From: CAZDOD01 sp964506935 | GTDB taxonomy: Bacteria > Desulfobacterota > Zymogenia > Zymogenales > Zymogenaceae | Length of the DNA: 7,636 bases | NCBI GenBank assembly: GCA_964506935.1 | Contig: CAZDOD010000139.1 | Span: 1-7,636, forward strand | Direction: 5' to 3' | Shown: positions 1 through 5,312 of the stretch, one piece after another | Layout of the letters: every line of letters begins with the position of its first letter | Position numbering within the stretch: position 1 is the first letter of the stretch | Notes under the pieces: generated by a model | Database searches by the model: none | What the model was told of the DNA's origin: nothing | What the model saw: only the letters and a program-made list of their open reading frames with translations | Position numbers and translations under genes: made by a program

Positions 1-364
1 CGGGCTGGGCGCCCCAGATCACGACTTCCGGAGGATAGAGATCACGCAGCTTGGCCGCGAACAGCATGTCGGGCAGGCCGATCTCGTGGGGCGACATCTT
101 GAGGGCAAAGTAGGCCGGTACCTCCTCACCGCTGAGCCGTGTGATTGCGCCTGAGGGCTGTCCTGTCTCCAGAGCGTCTACGATGAGCAGGTGGGAGACC
201 CCTTCCAGGTAGTGGAGGAGGTCCAGGCCCAGCGTCCCCCCATCCAGGATCTGGACCTCCTCGGGCAGTTGAGCGACCTCTTGCAGCCGCCGAATAGCGT
301 GGATCCCAAGGCCATCATCGGAGAGAAGCAGGTTCCCCGTGCCCACGACCAGTGTCTTGACCAA
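1..364 (-). CDS. hyaD: [NiFe]-hydrogenase maturation endopeptidase, HyaD/HupD family (3' end outside window)
   Basis: This protease removes the C-terminal peptide of the large subunit once nickel is inserted, closing the active site. 121 codons are visible; the C-terminus lies beyond the left edge. Family landmarks are seen in order: the N-terminal strand LVVGTGNLLLSDDGLG (about residues 5-20), DGGTLGLDLL (41-50), LLIVDAL (59-65) and the KMSPHEIGLPD block (89-99). The three residues matching the nickel-recognition positions of E. coli HybD (Glu16, Asp62, His93) are D17, D63 and H93, so the first is Asp rather than Glu. The start is probably TTG at 364, since no in-frame ATG or GTG precedes the conserved strand. 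A GGAAAGGA stretch about 9 nt upstream, inside the end of the cytochrome b gene, can serve as Shine-Dalgarno. The gene begins 5 nt after the cytochrome b stop, so the two are probably translationally coupled. Its substrate is expected to be the large subunit encoded just upstream, whose DPCMACAVH tail has the standard cleavage site. Family assignment is secure; the exact start is less so. Confidence 0.9.
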   Translation of the reverse strand, partial: MVKTLVVGTGNLLLSDDGLGIHAIRRLQEVAQLPEEVQILDGGTLGLDLLHYLEGVSHLLIVDALETGQPSGAITRLSGEEVPAYFALKMSPHEIGLPDMLFAAKLRDLYPPEVVIWGAQP

Positions 365-369
365 GTCAC

Positions 370-1044
370 TCAGTCCTTTCCCAGAACCTTGTCCCCTTTG
401 GGTTCAAACTTCCAGCCACTGACGATGCTCGTGATCGGTGCGTTGCCCTCCTCCACGTCTCCCAGCACTGCCATGTAGAGGTGGACAACAAGGAAAACAC
501 CAAAAAGGTACATCAGAGCATGGTGGACCAAGCGAACCGTCTGGCTGCCAAAGAGGGTCAGGATCCAACCAAAGGTGACCCTCCAGAAGCCGCTGGGGAG
601 GGGTTCAGTGTAGAGGGCGATGCCTGTGATCCCCTGAAGCACGATCAGCACACCGAGGGCCAGGTAGGTCAGCCCCGAGATGGGGTTCACGCCCAGATAC
701 GATGGCCGATCCCGGCGCAGGAACAGATAGTACTTGAGCATCTCCCACAGTGCGGCCATTCGGCGACGGCTGGCCGGCAGCCACATATGCCAGCGGGCAT
801 ACCGATTGCCGACAAAGAACCAGTAAAAGCGCACCAGGAAGCCCAGGCCAAAGATCCAGGCCGCGATAAAGTGGATGAAGCGTATCCAGTTGGTCACATC
901 CGTGCCAATCGTCGCGCCGATGGACAGGCCGACGAAAGGGCTGCCAATGTAGATGCCGGTGGACGCAAGCGCGACGATGCTGACCACGTGGAGCCAGTGC
1001 TGGATGCGGACCGGCATTTCCCAGACAAAGATCCGTTTGAACAT
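370..1044 (-). CDS. hyaC: Ni/Fe-hydrogenase b-type cytochrome subunit (HyaC/HupC family)
   Basis: This 224-residue integral membrane dihaem cytochrome b anchors the hydrogenase dimer and passes electrons from the distal FeS cluster to the quinone pool. Four hydrophobic segments are seen, at roughly residues 18-36, 54-78, 122-145 and 171-194. Candidate haem-ligand histidines are H16/H19 (in RIQHWLH), H58, H174/H175 and H188 (VVHLYM), the usual HyaC pattern. The reading frame is open further upstream, but the ATG at 1044 is preferred. It follows AGGAGG at 1059-1054 with 9 nt spacing, and the family start MFKRIFVWEMPVRIQHW aligns there. The start lies 14 nt after the large-subunit stop, and the Shine-Dalgarno overlaps that stop codon, so the genes are surely co-transcribed. 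It ends in TGA, used here as a normal stop. A cytochrome b next to a Tat-dependent small subunit identifies a membrane-bound respiratory uptake hydrogenase. Confidence 0.95.
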   Translation of the reverse strand: MFKRIFVWEMPVRIQHWLHVVSIVALASTGIYIGSPFVGLSIGATIGTDVTNWIRFIHFIAAWIFGLGFLVRFYWFFVGNRYARWHMWLPASRRRMAALWEMLKYYLFLRRDRPSYLGVNPISGLTYLALGVLIVLQGITGIALYTEPLPSGFWRVTFGWILTLFGSQTVRLVHHALMYLFGVFLVVHLYMAVLGDVEEGNAPITSIVSGWKFEPKGDKVLGKD

Positions 1045-1058
1045 GGGTCGCTGCCTCC

Positions 1059-2774
1059 TCACACGATCTGGATGCGCACGACTTCGTGCCCATCCGGCTC
1101 CAGGACGTGGACGGCACACGCCATGCACGGGTCGAAAGAGTGGATCGTGCGCAAGATCTCCAACGGCTTTTGGGCATCGGCCACGGGCGTGCCGATGAGC
1201 GAGGCCTCGTAAGCCCCTGGTTGGCCATTGGCATCCCGTGGCGAGCCGTTCCAGGTGGAGGGAACCACGCACTGGTAGTTCTCGATGGTGCCATCCTTGA
1301 TATGGACCCAGTGGCCCAGCGCTCCCCGCGGGGCCTCACTCCAGCCCCACCCCTGGGCCTCGGCTGGCCAGGTAGAAGGCTCCCAGCGGGACCCGTCGTG
1401 GATGCGCAAGTCGCCAGTGCCGATGTTAGCCGCCAGTTCATCGGTCCACGAGAGCAACTGCCCGGCCACGACGACCGTCTCGATCACGCGGGCGGCCGTG
1501 CGGCCCAACGTGGAGAACAACACCTCCGGCCCGGCGTTTAGCTGGGACAGGGCCGTGTCCACCCACTTCTTGACCTGCTCGTGTCCCGAAGCATAGGCTA
1601 CTAGCATACGGGCCAGCGGCCCCACCTCCATTGCCTTGCCATCGTAGCGTGGCGCCTTGATCCAGGAGTACTTTTCGTCGGTGCTGAGGAACTGGTAGGG
1701 TGGCTTGGGGCCAGTGTACTTGTAGTTGGTTACCCCTTGCCAGGGATGCCTGGCAAGGCTCTCGTCCTCGTCGGCATACCAGGAGTGGGTCACATACTCG
1801 GCGACCTTGAGCTGATCGACCGGGTGCACGGTGCTCAGGTCACGTCCCAGAATAATGCCCCGAGGCAAGAAGAGGTTTCCAGGATCATCGCTACTAAGGG
1901 TCTGGGTGAGCGGAAAATCACCGTACGACATAAAGTTTCCCAGCCCTTCGCCCAAGCCAGCCCAGTCCAGATAGTAAGGGGCCACGGCCAGCACATCTGG
2001 CAGGTAGACCTGCCTGGCGAACTGCTCGGCCAGGCTAAAGTACTTGCGTAGGGCAGCAATCTGGTTGGCGTTAATGGCCGTCTGGCTATTGGGATCCACC
2101 GGGCGCGCCATGCCGCCCACCAGGTAGGTTTGCAGGTGCGGGTTCTTGGCACCCAGCAGGGCATGGGCCTTGATGATCTCCCGCTGCAAGTCCAGCGCCT
2201 CCAGGTAGTGAGCCACTGCCAAAAGGTTCGCCTCAGGCGGCAACTTGTAGGCAGGATGACCCCAGTAGCCGTTGGTGAAAGGGCCCAACTGGCCGCTGTC
2301 CACAAATGTCTTGAGGCGATCCTGTACACCTTTGAAGTAGGCCGGTCCGGACTTGGGCCATTCGGAGATAGACTGAGCTAGCTCACACGTAGCCGCCGGA
2401 TCGGCATCCAGTGCGCTGACAATATCGACCCAGTCCAGGGCCTGGAGGTGGTAAAAGTGAATAATGTGATCCTGCACGTACTGGATGCCTGCAATAAGGT
2501 TGCGTATCAACCTCGCGTTAGGCGGGATCTGAATCCCGAGAGCATCTTCAACTGCTCGCACGGAGCAGAGTGCATGCACCGTTGTTCAAACCCCTCATAT
2601 GCGCTGGGCAAAGGCCCAGGCATCCCGGGGATCGCGACCCTTCAGAATGATCTCGAGACCCCGGAACATTGTGCTGCTGCTCCAGGCGTCGGTCACCTGA
2701 CCGCCGTCAACTTGCACCTCGAGGCGCAGATGGCCCTCTATGCGGGTTACGGGATCGATTACGATCTTGGTCAC
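1059..2774 (-). CDS. hyaB: [NiFe(Se)] hydrogenase large subunit with two in-frame UGA codons at the L1 cysteine positions (probable double selenoprotein)
   Basis: This is the catalytic subunit carrying the Ni-Fe(CN)2CO site for H2 oxidation. Read from GTG at 2774 it is 571 residues, normal for group 1 enzymes. The start is supported by AAGGAG at 2787-2782 (7 nt spacing), a 4-nt GTGA overlap with the small-subunit stop, and the family N-terminus TKIVIDPVTRIEGHLRLEV (residues 2-20). MFRGLE, near residues 38-43, is also family-typical. At codons 60 and 63 the frame has TGA (2597-2595 and 2588-2586) exactly where L1 (RxCGxCxxxH) has its two nickel-binding cysteines; flanking R58, G61 and H67 are intact. 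The remaining codons are open. The C-terminal L2 motif is standard, with D548-P-C550-M-A-C553 and cleavage expected after H556, leaving a 15-residue propeptide. R483 in APRG matches the conserved active-site arginine. The simplest reading is selenocysteine at 60 and 63. A conventional caller would start at GTG 2579 (506 aa), which lacks half the nickel site and cannot be functional. The alternative is a pseudogene or a sequence error, but two independent hits on precisely these codons make that unlikely. Confidence 0.93.
2552..2582 (-). promoter_or_regulatory. Candidate bacterial SECIS element(s) inside the large-subunit reading frame
   Basis: Two overlapping, mutually exclusive hairpins can be drawn on the mRNA just after the UGA codons. 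Hairpin B pairs CTGCTC (2568-2563) with GAGCAG (2557-2552) as six perfect base pairs around a CGTGC loop. The loop starts 23 nt after the second UGA and 32 nt after the first. Hairpin A pairs ACGG-T-GCA (2582-2575) with TGC-T-CCGT (2567-2560), with one T/T mismatch, around the 7-nt loop TGCACTC. That loop starts 20 nt after the first UGA. Bacterial SECIS elements known from other genes have a short stem-loop about 16-37 nt after the UGA, with a G among the first two loop bases. Both hairpins have G at loop position two. Whether one serves both UGAs or they alternate is inference. Confidence 0.6.
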
Positions 2775-3928
2775 TTCTCTGCTCCTTCCTCTTCCTCCGC
2801 TGCGGCTGGCTCAGACTCCTCGGCCCCGGAAGTTGTCCTTCTTCGCACCACACTACCGACGGCGTGCGCCGCCACGCCAACGGCAGTGACTGCCGCCAGG
2901 CCCAGTCCGATCTTGTCCACAGTTGTTTCTACTGAAAACCCAGGCACGTCAGGCAGCCGCCGGTAGAAAGGCGTCATCGTGTCCCAGAACCGGGGCTGAG
3001 AGCAGCCGATGCAGCCATGCCCGGCTCCCACGGGCCAACTGGTCGTCTCGTTGTAACGCACGGTGGGGCAATTGTGGTTAGTCTGGGGTCCCTTGCAGCC
3101 CATCTTGTACAGGCACCAGCCCAGCCGGTGGCCCTCGTCGCCCCATTGCTCGACGAACTGACCGGCATCAAAATGGGGCCGGCGCGTGCAGTGGTCGTGA
3201 ATGCGCATGCCGTAGCCAAAGCTAGGCCGGCCCAGGCTATCCATTTCGGGCAGCGACTTGAAGGTGAGGTAGTAGGTGATCATGGCCTGCAGATTGACGG
3301 CATTGACCGGGCAGCCGGCCATGTTCACCACAGGCACACTCCGCACCAGGTCGCGCACGCCGACGGCCCCGGTGGGATTGGGGTTGGCCGCCGGAATGTT
3401 GCCAAAGCAGGCACAGTTGCCCACCGCGATGACAGCCACGGCCTTGCTGGCTGCCTCCTGCAGAATATCCTCGGCCGTCCGGCCACCGATGCAGCAGTAG
3501 ACGCCGTCGTCCTTGGTGGAGATAGAACCTTCCACGAGAAGCAAATAGCCGCCATCCTCAACCGTGGACTTGAAGGCATCCTCCGCTTGCTGTCCGGAGG
3601 CGGCCATGATGGTCTCCTGGTAGTTCAAGGACAGGATGTCCAGCACGATCTCGGCGGCGGTAGGATGTGAGGTCCGCAGAAAAGCCTCCGTGCAACCGGC
3701 ACAGTCCTGGAACTCCAACCAGATGGCCGGCGGGCGCTGGACGTTCTCCAATGCCGCCGCGATCGCCTCGACCTGGCTGGCCGGCAGGGCCAGGGCCGCA
3801 GCCATAGCGGCGCAGAACTTGATAAAGTCCCGCCGCGAAATCCCCCGCTGCTCCAGCAATGCCGGCAGGCCGAGCCCGCCATCTCCAACCTTTTCGCTCC
3901 CTGTTGGAGCTGCATGCCATTCTCTCAT
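2771..3928 (-). CDS. hyaA: [NiFe] hydrogenase small subunit, Tat-exported, membrane anchored
   Basis: This 385-residue electron-transfer subunit carries three FeS clusters linking the Ni-Fe site to cytochrome b. The N-terminus has a twin-arginine motif S31-R-R-D-F-I-K37 followed by a hydrophobic alanine-rich stretch, so the folded dimer is exported. Proximal cluster ligands are C76 and C79 (DCAGCTE), C172 (GNCACFG) and C206 (AGCPVN). Distal ligands are H244, C247, C272 and C278. Medial ligands are C287, C306 and C309 (CIGCSQPRFWD). P299 in the WPV segment suggests a [3Fe-4S] medial cluster, by analogy with standard Desulfovibrio enzymes. The supernumerary cysteines of O2-tolerant enzymes (Cys19 and Cys120 of E. 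coli Hyd-1) are G78 and N177 here, so the proximal cluster is the ordinary type. A C-terminal helix (about 339-361) followed by RRR anchors the protein, ending in a Glu-rich tail. The ATG at 3928 follows a GGGGG stretch at 8 nt spacing. The stop (TGA) overlaps the large-subunit GTG. Confidence 0.97.
   Translation of the reverse strand: MREWHAAPTGSEKVGDGGLGLPALLEQRGISRRDFIKFCAAMAAALALPASQVEAIAAALENVQRPPAIWLEFQDCAGCTEAFLRTSHPTAAEIVLDILSLNYQETIMAASGQQAEDAFKSTVEDGGYLLLVEGSISTKDDGVYCCIGGRTAEDILQEAASKAVAVIAVGNCACFGNIPAANPNPTGAVGVRDLVRSVPVVNMAGCPVNAVNLQAMITYYLTFKSLPEMDSLGRPSFGYGMRIHDHCTRRPHFDAGQFVEQWGDEGHRLGWCLYKMGCKGPQTNHNCPTVRYNETTSWPVGAGHGCIGCSQPRFWDTMTPFYRRLPDVPGFSVETTVDKIGLGLAAVTAVGVAAHAVGSVVRRRTTSGAEESEPAAAEEEEGAEK
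2782..2787 (-). promoter_or_regulatory. Shine-Dalgarno that fixes the true start of the large subunit
   Basis: AAGGAG lies 7 nt before the GTG at 2774, within the last codons of the small subunit. It shows that translation of the large subunit begins upstream of the two TGA codons rather than at the GTG at 2579. Confidence 0.8.
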
Positions 3929-4050
3929 CAGGCGTACCCCCTTTCACTCCATGAATCGCTATCCTGGATCCGGGCATCAGGATCTACAAGCGGGTCTGTC
4001 CATAGGCACCTCCAAAATGAAGATGGGCACTCAGAGCATCGGGAGCAGCT
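3929..4050 (-). other. Gap between cytochrome c and small subunit, with a possible leader ORF
   Basis: This 122-nt gap holds GGAGG at 4013-4009, 5 nt before an ATG at 4003. That ATG opens an eight-codon ORF (MDRPACRS) ending in TGA at 3979-3977. The next codon is TGC, and the frame then runs to a TAG at 3961-3959. A 6-bp inverted repeat, ATCCTG (3961-3966) with CAGGAT (3978-3983), overlaps this TGA. The unusually good Shine-Dalgarno for so small an ORF is the only reason to note it. No protein family is recognisable, and no clear terminator or promoter is seen in the gap. Confidence 0.3.
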
Positions 4051-4341
4051 TCATTGGTCTCTGGCCCTGTGGGCCTGGGTCAGATAGTCAATCACGGCTT
4101 TGGCTTCATGGCTGGTGAGGCGTGCCCCCTTGTCCATCATGCGATAGACCGTCGTCTCCCACTCCTGGTGCGTCTTGCGAGATACCTCAATGGGCGCCAG
4201 GGTGTGGCATTTGGTACAGCGCTCTTTCACTAACGTCTCGGGTATAGGCTCTCTGCCCACACACGCCGCCAGGCTGATTGCTAGGCACAAGAACGTGAGC
4301 CATGCCACCACACGACATCGAGCGCGAAATGGTGAGATCAT
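4051..4341 (-). CDS. Small monohaem c-type cytochrome, predicted lipoprotein
   Basis: This 96-residue protein is a periplasmic or outer-face electron carrier tethered by a lipid. The N-terminus is a lipoprotein signal: positively charged residues (R6, R8, R10), a hydrophobic core (about 11-24) and a lipobox ending LAAC27. The haem-attachment motif is C42-T-K-C45-H46. The likely sixth ligand is M68 or M69 in the YRMMDKGARLT segment, a pattern common in small class I cytochromes c. The mature domain is only about 69 residues. The ATG at 4341 has an AAGGGA stretch upstream at rather long spacing (13 nt), so initiation may be modest. It is the first gene after the promoter region and runs in the same direction as hyaABCD, 122 nt ahead of hyaA. 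It may therefore accept electrons from the hydrogenase, or it may simply be co-located. It ends in TGA. It has no close counterpart in the classical E. coli hya operon. Confidence 0.85.
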   Translation of the reverse strand: MISPFRARCRVVAWLTFLCLAISLAACVGREPIPETLVKERCTKCHTLAPIEVSRKTHQEWETTVYRMMDKGARLTSHEAKAVIDYLTQAHRARDQ

Positions 4342-4381
4342 TGCTGCCCATCAATCCCTTCTCTTCCCTACCCTCCAGCTA

Positions 4382-4415
4382 ATGGGGTAGAGAACATCAT
4401 GCTGCCCTACCCCAT
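4382..4415. repeat. Perfect 9-bp inverted repeat in hydrogenase operon leader (operator or hairpin)
   Basis: ATGGGGTAG (4382-4390) is the exact reverse complement of CTACCCCAT (4407-4415), with a 16-nt spacer. A further CCCTACCC copy lies at 4366-4373. The site sits about 40-75 nt upstream of the cytochrome c start. It could be a regulator operator or a 5'-UTR hairpin. It is followed by no T-run, so it is not a typical terminator. Confidence 0.5.
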
Positions 4416-4460
4416 CGAGCATGCCTACGTCCAAAGCGCGCTGCCAGTGAGACCACTTTC

Positions 4461-4469
4461 ATTCTAGCA
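4461..4469 (-). promoter_or_regulatory. Possible extended -10 promoter element for the hydrogenase operon
   Basis: On the minus strand TGC-TAGAAT (4469-4461) fits an extended -10 box (TGnTATAAT) with one mismatch in the hexamer. It lies immediately after the T-tract of the terminator, about 120 nt before the cytochrome c start. No convincing -35 hexamer is present at 17 nt, because that position falls inside the terminator stem. The call is weak. Confidence 0.35.
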
Positions 4470-4470
4470 C

Positions 4471-4509
4471 AAAAAACAGCCCTGAACCGACGAATCGGGT
4501 TAGAGCTGT
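4471..4509 (-). terminator. Rho-independent terminator after the two-component genes
   Basis: On the minus strand ACAGCTCTAACCCGA (4509-4495) pairs with TCGGTTCAGGGCTGT (4490-4476), giving 13 of 15 positions paired including one G-T wobble. The loop is the tetraloop TTCG, and a run of six T follows. It lies 57 nt after the response-regulator stop and separates that transcript from the hydrogenase operon. Confidence 0.92.
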
Positions 4510-4566
4510 GGGTAGTTTTGGTTGGAAAAGGTTGGTCTTGGTAAGGCGTATGCTACGAACGCTCGG

Positions 4567-5292
4567 CTATTCTACAAACCGGTAGCCGATGCCGCGCACC
4601 GTCAGGATGTGACGCGGCATCGAGGGATCGGGCTCGACTTTTTGTCGCAAGGAGTGGATGTACCATTTGATGATCTGACGTGCTTCGTTCAAGTGATCGC
4701 ACTCGTAGCCACGCACTGCCTCCACCAGCTCGGGCGGTGGCACGGCGCGGTAGGCATTTTGTATCAGGTGAGCAAGCAGGGCGAACTCGCTGGCATTCAG
4801 GTCCAGCAGTTGGCCGGCCATGGTCGCCATCTGCTTCTCGAGGTCGACCGAAAAGGGGCCATATTCAAGGACCGGCCCCTTCACCCGTTCGGGCTGCTCT
4901 TGGACCTGAGCCAGCCTGGACTGCCGGGTCAATGTCTGTTCCACGACCTGCCAAAGCTCTTCCGGTTCCACCGGTTTGAGCAGATAGCCGTCCACCCCCT
5001 CGTGGATAGCGGCCAGGGAGGAATCGAGCGAACCGTGGGCGGTCAGGATGATGACCACGGTCGCCGGCCAGCGCCACTTGACCGATTCCAGGACACGCAT
5101 GCCATCTACCCGGCCGCCCAACATCAGGTCGAGCATAATCAGGTCAAAGGACGCATCTCGCAACCGGTCCAGGGCTTCCTCGCCACTGGACGCCGTAACG
5201 ACCGAGTGCCCCACCTGTTGCAGTGCTTCTTCGAGGAAGAAGCGGATGCCCGCTTCGTCGTCCACGACCAGGGTGCGTATCTGCTTTGCCAT
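4567..5292 (-). CDS. Response regulator, OmpR/PhoB family (receiver plus winged-helix DNA-binding domain)
   Basis: This 241-residue transcription factor is presumably phosphorylated by the adjacent kinase. The receiver domain (about 1-125) has the acidic pair D11-D12, phospho-acceptor D55 (IMLDLML), switch T84 (LTAHG) and K106 (LKPV). There is a slightly extended GGRVDG loop after D55. A short charged linker follows, then a Trans_reg_C winged helix (about 145-241) ending in the typical ILTVRGIGYRFVE. The frame is open twelve codons further upstream, to ATG 5328 inside the kinase gene. The ATG at 5292 is chosen because GGGAGGGAGGG precedes it immediately and MAKQIRTLVVDDE is the normal receiver start. 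The gap to the kinase stop is 20 nt, so the two form one operon. Its targets are unknown. The downstream hydrogenase operon is a candidate only by position. Confidence 0.95.
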   Translation of the reverse strand: MAKQIRTLVVDDEAGIRFFLEEALQQVGHSVVTASSGEEALDRLRDASFDLIMLDLMLGGRVDGMRVLESVKWRWPATVVIILTAHGSLDSSLAAIHEGVDGYLLKPVEPEELWQVVEQTLTRQSRLAQVQEQPERVKGPVLEYGPFSVDLEKQMATMAGQLLDLNASEFALLAHLIQNAYRAVPPPELVEAVRGYECDHLNEARQIIKWYIHSLRQKVEPDPSMPRHILTVRGIGYRFVE

Positions 5293-5312
5293 CGCCCTCC
5301 CTCCCAGGATGT

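Larger units (their letters stand above)
4342..4566 (-). other. Non-coding region between regulator genes and hydrogenase operon
   Basis: No gene is seen in these 225 nt. They contain the terminator of the two-component pair, a possible extended -10 element directly after its T-tract, and a perfect inverted repeat. All are listed separately. It is the only region in the window large enough for a dedicated hydrogenase promoter. Confidence 0.75.

Noticed and set aside
481..1212. Long plus-strand open frame opposite hyaC
   Set aside because: It is the antisense shadow of the cytochrome b gene: low complexity, no family resemblance and no start signal.
605..1441. Alternative minus-strand frame overlapping hyaB and hyaC
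   Set aside because: It overlaps two confidently identified genes in another frame, and its composition is typical of out-of-frame translation.
1059..2579. A complete 506-codon large subunit starting at GTG 2579
   Set aside because: It would lack the N-terminal strand and both L1 nickel ligands, and it has no good Shine-Dalgarno. The upstream frame is clearly homologous and has a well-placed start at 2774.
1059..2774. Large subunit as a pseudogene
   Set aside because: Apart from the two TGA codons there is no frameshift or loss of a conserved motif, the downstream maturation genes are intact, and both TGAs replace exactly the cysteine codons.
3929..4053. Cytochrome c TGA as a further Sec codon: the frame stays open about 40 codons after it, ending right at the hyaA start
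   Set aside because: An open stretch of this length is easily expected by chance in GC-rich DNA. The cytochrome domain is complete before the TGA, and no SECIS-like hairpin was evident at the right distance.
4428..4446. Sigma-54 promoter (TGGCAG-N5-TTTGG) upstream of the cytochrome gene
   Set aside because: The -12 element lacks the required GC, the neighbouring regulator has no sigma-54 interaction domain, and the match is no better than chance.
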